A stretch of 50,156 nt of DNA from Betaproteobacteria bacterium (GCA_947478805.1 CANJXQ010000015.1:1-50156), one strand, 5' to 3'; shown: positions 1 through 8,484, numbered from the stretch's first letter. Notes: generated by a model not told the origin, from the sequence alone. A program made the numbers and translations.

Positions 1-963
1 GCGCATGAGGATGCCGCAGCGATCCTCGAGGAACGTGTTGTAGACATTGCGGCGCAGGTATTCGCTGGGCAGCAATTCGAGCGTGAGTTTCTGCAGGAAG
101 CGATGGCGCCGGTAGCTGACGTCGCCGCGCTCGGAGAAATGCGCAAGCCACCCGATGCGTCCTTCACCCGATACCACCTTCAGCATCGGATGACGGTCGA
201 ACACGCCGCCGAAGATGAGATCGGCAATGGGCATGGAGTACATGAAGTCCGACTGTATCTGCCCCGCAGACACCATGCCCGGGCCCTTGCGATCGCCAAA
301 TGGGCCGGTATCGGGCGTCGGGCCCACGCCCTTGTGAAAATGCACCGGCACGTCGGCCTCGGCCGCCGCGGCCCAGAACGGATCCCACCACGGGTTCCAC
401 ATGCGCCGCGACGGGAACATGGGAATCAACACGCCCTTGAACCCGAGCGCGAGCGCCCGATGCATCTCGACGATGGCCGCATCGGGGGTTTCCTCCTCGG
501 TCGGCATCACGGCCATGCTGACCAGGCGCGTGGCGTCGTATGCGCACCATTCATGCTGCCAGTCGTTGTAGGCGCGGATCAGCGCGATGCGAAGCTCGCT
601 GTCTCTCGTGGCATACATGGAGGTCGCGAGCCCCGGGTACCACACCGAGGCATCGACGCCGTCCTTTTCCATTTCAACGATGGCGGTCTTCGGATCCCAG
701 CTGCCAGGTGCCGTGTCGGCATGCCGGATCGGGAAGCGCCGGTATTCCTCGGGCGCCCAGCGCCGACCCTGCAGCCAGGCAAGGCTGTAGGTGCTCGACA
801 TGCCCGTGGTCGGCGGCACGCCATCCCACATCCAGGCTTCACCGCCGTCGGGCGTAGGCACGAGGCGCGGCGCGCGATCCTTGAATTTCGCGGGGACACG
901 GTCGACGTAGACATCTCCCGGTTCGTTGAAGTGATTGTCGGCGGAGATGGCGCGGTAGTGCAT
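1..963 (-). CDS. Amidohydrolase family 2 (ACMSD-like TIM-barrel) protein, 3' end missing
   Basis: The reading frame is open from an ATG at 963 through base 1, giving 321 residues, and continues out of the window. Seen: an N-terminal Asp-Asn-His in ISADNHFNEP (residues 6-15), where this family places its first metal ligands; an HFHKG segment near residue 208; and SGEGRIGWLAHF near 270, typical of amidohydrolase 2 proteins, which adopt a metal-dependent TIM barrel. Family members hydrolyse or decarboxylate small cyclic or aromatic acids, often after ring cleavage. The substrate here cannot be read from sequence. The plus-strand frame over the same bases is an antisense shadow. Family assignment is firm; specific function is unknown. 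The final C-terminal Asp ligand lies outside the window, so integrity cannot be judged. Confidence 0.85.
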   Translation of the reverse strand, partial: MHYRAISADNHFNEPGDVYVDRVPAKFKDRAPRLVPTPDGGEAWMWDGVPPTTGMSSTYSLAWLQGRRWAPEEYRRFPIRHADTAPGSWDPKTAIVEMEKDGVDASVWYPGLATSMYATRDSELRIALIRAYNDWQHEWCAYDATRLVSMAVMPTEEETPDAAIVEMHRALALGFKGVLIPMFPSRRMWNPWWDPFWAAAAEADVPVHFHKGVGPTPDTGPFGDRKGPGMVSAGQIQSDFMYSMPIADLIFGGVFDRHPMLKVVSGEGRIGWLAHFSERGDVSYRRHRFLQKLTLELLPSEYLRRNVYNTFLEDRCGILMR

Positions 964-1070
964 TCAATGCTCCAGCAATGTTGCAGTCCCGGACAATTCT
1001 ATTTGAATACGCCTCGTCCTCCTCCCTGATCGTCGGCACTGGCCAAGCCTCGCTTGATCGCTCGCGACGC

Positions 1071-1556
1071 CTAGTCGAGCCACTTCACGAGGATTCCCGA
1101 GGTCACTTCCTGCTGCGCCGCCGAATCAGCGACCAGCGTTTGCGTGATCTTTTTTGTCGAGATGAAGGAGGACTCTGTATCCAGCTGAACGAAGTATCGG
1201 GCACCGGGCTTGGCGTCAATGCTCAGAGGAGTTGCCTTTAGCCGCGTCGAATCCCGGTACTCGACGTCGATCGCATGTGGGCCAGGATCCACCACGCGCA
1301 TCAGGAAATTCCTCGGCCCTATCCACCCTATGTACCGAGCGTCCAGGGTGACTTGCGCGAAATAGCTCAAGTCCAGGGGATTTTCCCTGCGATAGACATA
1401 GATGACGGCTCGCCCGGCTGGGACCTCGAAGGACTTCGCCTGCCGCTCCAACTCCTTGCCCGCAGGCGCCCCTGTCGCACAGGCACCCAAAAGCAATGCG
1501 GCAGCAACCAGCAGTGCGATGCCACCAACTGATGCAATCCCCTTCGCCCGCAACAT
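1071..1556 (-). CDS. DUF2846-type lipoprotein
   Basis: 161 residues. The N-terminus is a lipoprotein signal: basic start, hydrophobic stretch, then a lipobox LLGAC with the lipidated Cys near residue 26. The mature part has the DUF2846-like pattern: PAGRAVIYVYR at about 46-56, a repeated short beta-strand pattern, and a YFVQLDTE strand near the C-terminus. No catalytic residues are known for this family, which is predicted to be an envelope-anchored beta-rich domain of unknown function. A good ribosome site (AAGGAG) lies six bases before the ATG at 1556. It is probably a single-gene unit, as neighbours on both sides are separated by over 100 bases. The Asp at +2 after the Cys is absent (the residue is Ala), so outer-membrane delivery by Lol is expected. 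Confidence 0.75.
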   Translation of the reverse strand: MLRAKGIASVGGIALLVAAALLLGACATGAPAGKELERQAKSFEVPAGRAVIYVYRRENPLDLSYFAQVTLDARYIGWIGPRNFLMRVVDPGPHAIDVEYRDSTRLKATPLSIDAKPGARYFVQLDTESSFISTKKITQTLVADSAAQQEVTSGILVKWLD

Positions 1557-1935
1557 ATCGACTCCTTCCGATGGAAAGCTGGCCTACCGCCTTGGCGGGC
1601 CGACAGGTCGATATTCTCGCATCGCACCCGCCAAAAGGAGAAGCCCCGGCACATCGCTGTGTCGGGGCCTCCGTACCGAGGGAAAGAGGAGGCAAACCTC
1701 AAGTACGTGCCTATTTATACGCCAGCAATATTGGCGACCACAATAGGCTTTCCCGCGATCGGGAAACTTTCAGGATCTTGTCAGGGAGTCGGCGTCGAGC
1801 GGGGGAATGCGGGAGACCGGAGGGTGGCCCCTGGACTGAGGCCATGTATTACTATCAATCTGGATTCAATATGCCCACTATTTCTATAGCTATCTGTGGA
1901 ATGTAATCATCCATCCTGATCCCGCCCCTCGCCGA
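1557..1935. other. Intergenic region with two hairpins, no gene seen
   Basis: About 380 bases with no convincing gene on either strand. Two inverted repeats stand out. One at 1643-1668 has 11-base arms (GCCCCGGCACA and TGTGTCGGGGC, one G-T pair) around a four-base loop. The other at 1749-1766 has seven-base arms (TTTCCCG and CGGGAAA). Neither has a clean T-run. The first could terminate the response-regulator transcript coming from the right on the minus strand, where the stem is followed by a pyrimidine-rich stretch. Short frames here lack ribosome sites and family resemblance. Confidence 0.4.
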
Positions 1936-2580
1936 TCAACCGCCCAATACGGCCTTGAGCGCCGCAATAATGGCTTCGGCCCGGGCGGGCTTGGAGAGAT
2001 AGGCATCGGCGCCGAGCGCCAGGCCCTGCTGCAACTCCTGGGGACCGGAGTGGCCGGAAAAAATGATCACCGGCATATCCTTGATGATGGGGTGGGCGCG
2101 AATCTTCTGCAGGATCTTGAAGCCGCTCACGCCGCCTGGCAATTCCACATCGAGAATCACGACATTGGGCAAGGGCTTCACCTGCAGCGCCGCAACGAAA
2201 GTTTTCACATCGCCAGCCTGGCGCGTGAGGTAGCCCTCGCCGCGAGTCAGGATGAAATTGAGGATGTTGCGTGTCGTGCTGTCATCCTCGACCAGGAGAA
2301 CGGTCGTCTTGGCCGGATCGACGATTCGCTTGGGGCGCGGTCGCGTCATGTTGACGAAATAACTGTGCTTCTCCAGCGACTTCACCCCGACCATGAGTTC
2401 CTTGGGCACCGGGCGTGGCTTGGGTGCAGGTGCAGTTGTGGCCGCCCGCGCGACGGATGGCAGTGGCGGGGGTGGCGGAGGAGGCGGAGGGGGTTCGCGC
2501 AGTTCGCGAAGATTGAACACACCGGTGAAATCGAGATCGATTGCACCGGGAGTTTTCGAGCGGGGGAGCTTGCTTTCCAT
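1936..2580 (-). CDS. Single-domain response regulator with proline-rich N-terminal extension
   Basis: 214 residues. The C-terminal half (about 92-212) is a CheY-like receiver: acidic pair D99-D100 after VLLVE, phospho-acceptor D144 in VILDVELPGG, switch Ser175 in IIFSGHSG, and Lys197 in YLSKPA. No DNA-binding or enzymatic output domain follows, so it probably works by protein-protein contact. The N-terminal 90 residues are low-complexity: basic, with ten consecutive prolines at 30-39 and further Ala/Pro-rich sequence, probably disordered. No histidine kinase is nearby, so the partner is unknown. No clear ribosome site precedes the ATG. The receiver assignment is certain; the signalling pathway is not known. 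Confidence 0.9.
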   Translation of the reverse strand: MESKLPRSKTPGAIDLDFTGVFNLRELREPPPPPPPPPPLPSVARAATTAPAPKPRPVPKELMVGVKSLEKHSYFVNMTRPRPKRIVDPAKTTVLLVEDDSTTRNILNFILTRGEGYLTRQAGDVKTFVAALQVKPLPNVVILDVELPGGVSGFKILQKIRAHPIIKDMPVIIFSGHSGPQELQQGLALGADAYLSKPARAEAIIAALKAVLGG

Positions 2581-2767
2581 ATCCGGATCTTGTCTGCAAA
2601 GGGGACTGTGTCTGCACCGGACCTGCCTGCGAACCCACGTGCATTTTTGAGAGGGCTATTCTCCCTCAAATAGATGGCGACACGATCAATTCCGATGCGG
2701 AATCGTGAATGTTTTCACGGCCAGCGGCCAAGCCTTCGATGCAGAGAAAGACTCCTCCGAACGACGG

Positions 2768-3799
2768 TTACCGCATTTGCGCTTCTGGAATCACTGCTTT
2801 TTCGTAGGACGCCTTGGAATAATCCTTCTTACTGGATGATGCCTGCAGCTTGAGCATGTAATCCCAGCCAGCCCTTGGCGCAGTTGCACCTTTAAAGAAT
2901 GCTGGGAGCAGCAACTTGAAGCTTTCATCCCAGATGGTCTGGTCGAGTTGCGGGAAATACTTGGCTTTCATGAGCGCCGAGTACTTGGCCGGTTCCGCGT
3001 TGAGTGCGGTAACACTGTCGGAGAGCCCGGCACGCAGTTTGGTGATCGTCGGCCCGTTCTTGGCGATCCAAGTGTTCGTGGCAATAACCACAACATAGGG
3101 TAGCGGACTGATCTCGGGAACTTCGCCTGCCGCCATGTTGATCCAGCGCACGCCGGAATTGTCCTTAATCACCCCGGCCAGCGTCCCCACCGTGAACAGC
3201 GAGCCATCGATCTGATCATTGCGGATGCTTTCCATGGTAGCCACTGGATCGACTAAGGTGCGGAATCGGACGTCCTCGATTGTCATACCAACGCGGCGCA
3301 TCGCTGCATCCAGGGCGAGGTAATGCGGTGTGCCAGGGCCAGCCGAGGTGAGCCGAAGCCCCTTGAGTGCACGAATGCGGTCATTCAGTGGACTGGTTGC
3401 GGTCACGCCACCCAGCTTGGCCGCTGCCTTGGTGCTGATAATGATTTCGCCCAGCGGACCGGCGGTCAACGCGATGACACGGAAGTCGCCGCCCTCCACA
3501 ATGGCGTCGGACGTAGAGGTCGATCCCACCTGACAGACTTCAACCGCACCTGACAGGATCGCCGCGACGCAGTTGTTGGTGTTACCGCGAAAATCGGTCA
3601 ATTCAATGCTGATGCCGTGCTTTGTGTACAACTCGGGCGCGGCGCCTCCCATCAGCGTCGTGGCAAAACTCACCGTCATGCCGGTGATACCGAACTTGAC
3701 CGTGGTTTGTGCAACAGCTGTGCCCCCCACAAGAATCGCAGCCGATGCCACAGCAAACAGTACCGATTTCAAGCGGGTCTTGCGGGTTGCGGTCGTCAT
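2768..3799 (-). CDS. NMT1/TauA-like periplasmic substrate-binding protein
   Basis: 343 residues with a Sec signal peptide ending in AVA-QT at about residue 31. The mature part resembles NMT1/SsuA-type solute-binding proteins of ABC transporters (VKFGITG start, LYTKHGISIEL, and a ligand-pocket strand near LRLTSAGPGTPHYLAL). These proteins capture sulfonates, thiamin precursors, aromatic acids or similar solutes in the periplasm. A strong ribosome site (AGGAGG) precedes the ATG. No cognate ABC permease or ATPase is adjacent, so it either serves a transporter elsewhere or acts in sensing. It is the last gene of a likely minus-strand operon with the Bug receptor, enolase-superfamily enzyme and dioxygenase, suggesting its ligand is a substrate or relative of those enzymes. 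Confidence 0.85.
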   Translation of the reverse strand: MTTATRKTRLKSVLFAVASAAILVGGTAVAQTTVKFGITGMTVSFATTLMGGAAPELYTKHGISIELTDFRGNTNNCVAAILSGAVEVCQVGSTSTSDAIVEGGDFRVIALTAGPLGEIIISTKAAAKLGGVTATSPLNDRIRALKGLRLTSAGPGTPHYLALDAAMRRVGMTIEDVRFRTLVDPVATMESIRNDQIDGSLFTVGTLAGVIKDNSGVRWINMAAGEVPEISPLPYVVVIATNTWIAKNGPTITKLRAGLSDSVTALNAEPAKYSALMKAKYFPQLDQTIWDESFKLLLPAFFKGATAPRAGWDYMLKLQASSSKKDYSKASYEKAVIPEAQMR

Positions 3800-3888
3800 G
3801 GTCGTGCCTCCTTTTCATTGCGGTGAGAAGACTCCGCCGCCGGCCGCATCGCAGCCTTTGCCGGCAAAAATTCGAACACTCGTCCAAT

Positions 3889-4755
3889 TCATTGCACTGC
3901 GGCAACGCCCCCGATAACGATACGATGCATCTTGCGGCGCAAGACCAGCGACTGATAGTCAAAGCCCGCAGCTCGGTGCAATGTGGCCCGGTTATCCCAC
4001 ATCAACAGGTCATGCTGCCGCCATTTGTGCGTGTACACCACTTCGGGACGCGTTGCCAAGCGCGTCAGGCGGGCTAGTAATTCGCGGCCCTCCGCCTCTG
4101 GAAGGCCCTCAATTGCGCACGCCGAGCTGCTGAGAAAAAGAAGCTTTCGTCCGGTTGCAGGATGCTTTTGCACCAGGCGATGCGTTACCGGCGGCGCGGC
4201 AGTGCGCTCCTCCTCCGAGATAGGTTCCCGACCCGGGGTGAGCATGCGCTGGTACTCCCAACTGTGCACAGCGCTCAGAGGCTCGAGCTTGCCCTTGAGC
4301 TCATCGGACAGGGCGTCATACGCGATATGCAAGCTGGCGAAATCCGTGTCGCCCGTTGATGTCGGAATGATGATCCCGTTCAGCATGGTGGCGAGGGCCG
4401 GCACACGACGGAAGGAACTGTCGCTGTGCCAGTTCTCGGCAAGCGACATCCACGCCATCCGCGGGCTGGGGCCCATCGGGTTGCCCCCGGAATCCAGGTT
4501 GGTGAGATGCATGACCTGCGGCACGCCGCCGTTGAGCGCTGTCGGGTCGACGAATATTTCCGGCTCGCCGAACTGGCGCGCGAAGGCGAGCATCTGCATC
4601 TCGGTGAGGTCCTGAGCTGGAAAGTACAGGAGCTGGCGTCTGTTGAAGGTATCAAGAACCTTCCCCAGTACCGCGGGCTCAAGCGGGATACGCAAATCAA
4701 CGCCCTGAATGCGGGCACCTATAGCTGGGTGCAGCGGCAGGATATCAATCTTCAT
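3889..4755 (-). CDS. TauD/TfdA family Fe(II)/2-oxoglutarate-dependent dioxygenase
   Basis: 288 residues from the ATG at 4755; a TTG at 4782 in frame would add nine residues, and neither start has a good ribosome site. The iron-binding facial triad is visible: H110-x-D112 in NWHSDSSF and distal H260 in RATLHRAA, followed by the 2-oxoglutarate-binding Arg in RRKMHRI (about 273-278). Such enzymes hydroxylate a C-H bond next to a leaving group or on an organic acid, using 2-oxoglutarate and O2 and releasing succinate and CO2. Substrates in the family include taurine, 2,4-D and alkyl sulfates, and the sequence does not decide between them. Its start lies 5-32 bases after the enolase-superfamily gene stop, so the two are very likely co-transcribed. 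Confidence 0.88.
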   Translation of the reverse strand: MKIDILPLHPAIGARIQGVDLRIPLEPAVLGKVLDTFNRRQLLYFPAQDLTEMQMLAFARQFGEPEIFVDPTALNGGVPQVMHLTNLDSGGNPMGPSPRMAWMSLAENWHSDSSFRRVPALATMLNGIIIPTSTGDTDFASLHIAYDALSDELKGKLEPLSAVHSWEYQRMLTPGREPISEEERTAAPPVTHRLVQKHPATGRKLLFLSSSACAIEGLPEAEGRELLARLTRLATRPEVVYTHKWRQHDLLMWDNRATLHRAAGFDYQSLVLRRKMHRIVIGGVAAVQ

Positions 4756-4787
4756 TGGCGGCTCAAGGGAGAGGTAACTCAAGCATT

Positions 4788-5927
4788 TCAGCAGACGCGA
4801 TACTTTTCCATCTTATCCCAATCGATCTCGACACCGAGTCCCGGTCCCTCGGGAAGGAACATGTGGCTTTCCTGCATCAGGATCGGGGAGCGCAGCATCT
4901 CGTCGCGAAGCGGATTTTCAGCACCCACATCGTATTCCAGGAACGACGGGTACGCGGGACTATTGGTATGGGGCCAGGGCGGTATCGAGGCGCCGAAGTG
5001 GCAGGCCACCGCAAGCTCCATCGCACTGCCCCAGACATGTGGGGCAAGACGCAGATTATTGAGCTGCGCCAGGAAGGCGATGCGCTTGGCTTCAGTCAGA
5101 CCACCGGTAAAGGAAATGGAGGGCTGCAGGATGTCCACGCAACGGTTGTCGATCAGGGTCTTGAACTCGCGCGCCGTGTAATGCGCTTCACCCGCCGAGA
5201 GCGGTACCGGGGAGCGCAGACGAAGTTCCGTATACCCCTTGTAGTCGAATGGAGGGATCGGCTCCTCAACCCAGTGAATGCCGAAGCGCTCGATAGCCCG
5301 GATGGATTCCAGGGCGACATCCATGGTGTAACTTCCATTCATGTCGACAATCAACAACAGGTCATTGCCGAGGATTTCGCGTGCAACGCGAACCCGCTCA
5401 ACGTCGTCCTTGACGCTGCGTCCGATCTTGATCTTCGCACCGAGAAAATTGCCCTGGCGGGTCTTCTCTAGCATGTCTTCATAGCGGTTGTCAGGATCAT
5501 TGGAGAAATAGCCCGTCGATGCGTAGACGGGCAGTCGCGTAGAGGAGCAACCACCCAGCAAGTCGCATACGCGTACTCCCAGCGTTTTCCCCATGGCGTC
5601 AAACAGCGCAACATTAATGCCTGAGAGGCAACCAGTGAGCTCGTTCTGCACCCCTGAGTGATACATCATGTTGGAAAGGTAGGATTGGATCTGGTCGAAA
5701 TCGAAGATCGAGCGTCCGATAAAAAACGGCGACAGCATCTTCAGGCATTCCTTGAGCACCAATGCGCCGCCGGCTGCCTCGCCTATCCCGACGATGCCAG
5801 CATCCGTCTCCACTTCGATGATCGAGGAGCGCAAAGAGAACCCCACGAGGCGGGCATTGCCGAACGCCTTTTCCGGAGGTGTGGCGACCTGCATTCCCTT
5901 TAGCGTCAGTTTCTTGATGATTGGCAT
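4788..5927 (-). CDS. Mandelate racemase-like enolase superfamily enzyme
   Basis: 379 residues, the usual length. The active-site residues of the mandelate racemase subgroup are all present: K165-x-K167 (AKIKIG), metal ligands D195 (VDMNG), E221 or E222 (WVEEP) and E247 (SAGEAH), D265 (VDILQPS), H297 (APHVWG) and E331 (FLEYD). The two-base arrangement, Lys on one face and His-Asp on the other, is that of racemases and acid-sugar dehydratases that abstract a proton next to a carboxylate. The substrate is unknown. A ribosome site (GAGGAG) precedes the ATG. The gene sits between a Bug receptor and a TauD-like dioxygenase, supporting uptake and breakdown of a hydroxy- or sugar-type carboxylic acid. 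Confidence 0.9.
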   Translation of the reverse strand: MPIIKKLTLKGMQVATPPEKAFGNARLVGFSLRSSIIEVETDAGIVGIGEAAGGALVLKECLKMLSPFFIGRSIFDFDQIQSYLSNMMYHSGVQNELTGCLSGINVALFDAMGKTLGVRVCDLLGGCSSTRLPVYASTGYFSNDPDNRYEDMLEKTRQGNFLGAKIKIGRSVKDDVERVRVAREILGNDLLLIVDMNGSYTMDVALESIRAIERFGIHWVEEPIPPFDYKGYTELRLRSPVPLSAGEAHYTAREFKTLIDNRCVDILQPSISFTGGLTEAKRIAFLAQLNNLRLAPHVWGSAMELAVACHFGASIPPWPHTNSPAYPSFLEYDVGAENPLRDEMLRSPILMQESHMFLPEGPGLGVEIDWDKMEKYRVC

Positions 5928-5998
5928 GTATTGCTCCTCGATCCGCTTTGGTTATGAAGTCGGCAGACTACAAATGAAATTGTTCACTCAGCGGGCGA

Positions 5999-6985
5999 TT
6001 ATTCTTCCTGTGGAATGCCGATTTCCTTGATGAGTCTGGAGTACTCGGCAATTTCGGAGCGCGTGAAAGTGCCCAGTTCCTCCGGCGTGCTCGACTGCGT
6101 CTCGAAGCCCAGACTGTTGAATCGCGCAATAACGTCGGGCAGCTTGAGCGCCCTGACGGTCTCGCCGTTGAGCTTGATGATGATGTCGCGCGGCACCCCG
6201 GCCGGCGCATAGATGGCGGCCCAAGGCGTCAGCGTATAGGCGATGCCAGCTTCGGCCAGGGTCGGCACGTCCGGCAGCTGCGGCAGGCGTTGCGGGCTGG
6301 TGACCGCCAACGGCTTGAGTTTCGCCGCCTGTATCGAAGGCAGCGCACTCATCAGGGGCTCGATGACCAGATCCACCCGGCCACCCATGAGGTCGGTGAG
6401 CGCCTGGGAATTGCTCTTGTAGGGCACGTGCGAGATCTTGACTCCGGCAGCGTTGTTGAACAGTTCGGTACCGAGACGCGCATTGCTGCCGCCCGCACCG
6501 TAATTGAGCTGCCCCGGCTTGGCCTTGGCCAGCGCAATGAATTCCTTGATCGAATTGGCGATCGCTGGATTCACGACAATGACATAGGAGGGGCGTCCGA
6601 CGAGGCTGATCGGGGCGAAGTCCTTCACCGGGTCGTACGAAAGCTTCTTGTACAGGCCCGGGTTGATGGCATGCGTGGGGCTGGCGCCAAAGATGATGGT
6701 GTAGCCATCGGGTGCAGCCTTTGCACCCAGCTCCATGGCGAGGATGCCGTTGGCGCCCGGGCGGTTCTCGATGACGAATTGCTGGCCCAGGCTGTCGGAC
6801 AATTTCTGTCCCACCGTGCGCGCCAGCACGTCGGACGTTCCGCCCGCCGCCTGGTAGACGATGAAGCGCACTGGCTTGGAAGGATAGCTTTGCGCCAGGG
6901 CCCTGTGTCCCGGCAACGCGAGCAGCGCCAGCGAAACGGCAGCCAGCACTGCATTTACGCAAATCGACCTTTTGGAATCCTTCAT
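5999..6985 (-). CDS. Bug family (TctC-like) tripartite tricarboxylate receptor
   Basis: 328 residues with a signal peptide ending ALA-QS near residue 32. The mature start SYPSKPVRFIV and the segment GGTSDVLARTVGQKL are hallmarks of Bug/TctC extracytoplasmic receptors, as are RPGANG and APDGYT. These periplasmic proteins bind carboxylates such as citrate, aromatic acids or nicotinate and are strongly expanded in Burkholderiales. No TctA or TctB membrane partner is nearby; orphan receptors are common in this family. The ribosome site GGGAGGGG precedes the ATG. It appears to be the first gene of the operon running left through the enolase-superfamily enzyme (71-base gap), dioxygenase and NMT1-like protein, so its ligand may be their substrate. 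Confidence 0.93.
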   Translation of the reverse strand: MKDSKRSICVNAVLAAVSLALLALPGHRALAQSYPSKPVRFIVYQAAGGTSDVLARTVGQKLSDSLGQQFVIENRPGANGILAMELGAKAAPDGYTIIFGASPTHAINPGLYKKLSYDPVKDFAPISLVGRPSYVIVVNPAIANSIKEFIALAKAKPGQLNYGAGGSNARLGTELFNNAAGVKISHVPYKSNSQALTDLMGGRVDLVIEPLMSALPSIQAAKLKPLAVTSPQRLPQLPDVPTLAEAGIAYTLTPWAAIYAPAGVPRDIIIKLNGETVRALKLPDVIARFNSLGFETQSSTPEELGTFTRSEIAEYSRLIKEIGIPQEE

Positions 6986-7092
6986 TACACGCCCCTCCCC
7001 CGAGTGGTCAATGCAAGAACCGCTGCAAGCCGTAGCCTATCAAATGTTCAAAGGACGCGTACGGGAACTGTCCACCGAGCGACCAGGGAAAC

Positions 7093-7818
7093 CTATTCCT
7101 GCAGCGGCGCCATCAGTTCCGGGCCCTGGTTTCGCGCATTGCTCACGCGCGGGCCGACACGATGAAAGGCAATGGCATCGTCGGGATTGGGTTGCAGGAG
7201 CGCCATCACGCGCCTGGGGTCGGTCAGCGAGCGATCCAGCCATTGGGCCTGGCGTTCTTCGTCGAGTGCGAAGGGCATGCGGTCGTGGATGGGCATGAAT
7301 GCATCGTTCGCCGGGCCAACGATGAGCGAGCAGGACTCGATCACCTGCCCATCGCGCTCCCAGTGGTCCCACAGCGCGGCGAATGCCAACAGCTCACCGG
7401 TGGCCGCATGCAGAAACCAGGGCAGGTTGCCCGTCGGCAGTTCCTGCCACTCATACCATCCGAGCGCCGGAACGATGCAGCGGCGGCGCTTGAGGGGCTC
7501 GCGAAAACTGGCCGCATTGGCGACGTTCTCTACGCGGGCATTGAATGTGCTGAACTTGATGCGCGATTCCTTCGCCCAGAATGGCAACAGCCACCACTGC
7601 AGTCGAACCAGCTCGCGCTCCCCGGGTTCGCCCCGCGAAGCCTCGCGAACTACGGGAATGTAATTCGCCGGATTGCCCTGTTGGGGCGCGACGTTGTAGC
7701 GCGCAGGAAAAGGTGCCGGCGGCATGAGGTCATCCGCAAGCGATGGTTGATTCTGGCGCCCGACGTGCCAGATGCTTTCGATTGCCGCCTGATCGGGGCT
7801 GACGTAACGGCCGCACAT
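7093..7818 (-). CDS. yedK: SOS response-associated peptidase (SRAP; YedK/HMCES family)
   Basis: 241 residues. SRAP proteins form a covalent thiazolidine link through Cys2 to abasic sites in single-stranded DNA, protecting replication forks. Required residues are visible: Cys2 directly after the initiator Met (MCGRY), N93 in FNARVENVA, E123 in GWYEWQ and H178 in PIHDRMPF. Length is normal. The ATG at 7818 has no ribosome site, but a TAGAAT hexamer lies only nine bases upstream, so the mRNA could be leaderless. No LexA-type box was recognised upstream. The gene stands alone, divergent from a small acidic protein. The symbol is by family homology. Confidence 0.93.
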   Translation of the reverse strand: MCGRYVSPDQAAIESIWHVGRQNQPSLADDLMPPAPFPARYNVAPQQGNPANYIPVVREASRGEPGERELVRLQWWLLPFWAKESRIKFSTFNARVENVANAASFREPLKRRRCIVPALGWYEWQELPTGNLPWFLHAATGELLAFAALWDHWERDGQVIESCSLIVGPANDAFMPIHDRMPFALDEERQAQWLDRSLTDPRRVMALLQPNPDDAIAFHRVGPRVSNARNQGPELMAPLQE

Positions 7819-8151
7819 GGTGAAATTCTAGCGTGAGCAGCGCTCTCAAGCGGGACGCGCGTGCCAGTACCCCGCGCAAATTTTTCCGGTCGACAAATAG
7901 CGCCAAAATCTGCCCCTATTCCGTCGATCCGTGTAACGCATGAATTGCTAGAGTTTGCATTGATGCAAGCATTCGCCAGTGCGCCCTCCGGCCCGCTGGT
8001 CATTGGTATTTGTGCGCGCCGATGTGTCACTAGCATTTCTTCCTACATGCACTCGCGGCACATTGCGTATTCAGTTTTCTCTGTCGTCGCTCTACAGTGT
8101 CTTCCATCGCAATCGTTGTTCCGAAAAACCCACGACATCGATGGAGGCACC
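7819..8151. other. Divergent intergenic region with a 14-base palindrome
   Basis: About 330 bases between the SRAP gene and the small plus-strand gene. At 7955-7968 there is a perfect inverted repeat, TTGCAT-TG-ATGCAA, of the size of a regulator operator. The region is less GC-rich than its surroundings. A plus-strand frame begins at 7861 but lacks a ribosome site until the ATG at 8152. No RNA gene was recognised. Confidence 0.35.
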
Positions 8152-8442
8152 ATGCAATATCACCTCAACCTGCCCAACCGCTTCGCCCTGATTCTCGACC
8201 CCGACACCATCGAGAGCGTCGTCAAGCGAGCCGAGATGCTGAATTTGCCGCGCCGCGAATGTCACCCGCTCGATCGCTACAACGGAAAACGCGCCAATGC
8301 CGACCTCGCGAAGTACGACGCGGAGGTAGAAGCCGCAGCAATGGCCGAGGAGGAATTGGAGTCCGTCGATGCCGTGATCGAGGCGAACTGCGCACCGACA
8401 AGCGCCGAGTCCGACGAGGATGGCGACGACAAGGACTTCTAG
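8152..8442 (+). CDS. Small acidic hypothetical protein
   Basis: 96 residues. I do not recognise the family. The start is set by ATGGAGG seven bases before the ATG at 8152; an in-frame extension upstream lacks translation signals. The N-terminal 60 residues look folded (YHLNLPNRFALILDPDTIESVV, followed by a charged helix), and the last 25 are very acidic (ESDEDGDDKDF end). There is no signal peptide or membrane segment. Codon usage looks genuine, with strong third-position G/C. It lies between SRAP and SMP-30 genes on the opposite strand and is probably monocistronic. Function cannot be assigned. Confidence 0.6.
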   Translation: MQYHLNLPNRFALILDPDTIESVVKRAEMLNLPRRECHPLDRYNGKRANADLAKYDAEVEAAAMAEEELESVDAVIEANCAPTSAESDEDGDDKDF

Positions 8443-8484
8443 CGCTGCAGCCTGAAGGAGAAGGTTCCCGGGCCGGAAAAGCCC

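Noticed and set aside
103-1029. 308-codon plus-strand frame at the left edge
   Set aside because: Antisense to the amidohydrolase, whose frame stays open to the edge and carries metal-site motifs.
1749-1766. Hairpin TTTCCCG/CGGGAAA as a terminator
   Set aside because: No T-run on either strand and too far from any gene end.
2393-2650. Gly-rich plus-strand frame opposite the response regulator
   Set aside because: It is the complement of the proline codon run and lacks a start signal.
3889-4755. Naming the dioxygenase TauD (taurine)
   Set aside because: The iron and 2-oxoglutarate residues are shared by the whole TauD/TfdA family; no taurine ABC transporter is present and the substrate pocket cannot be assigned.
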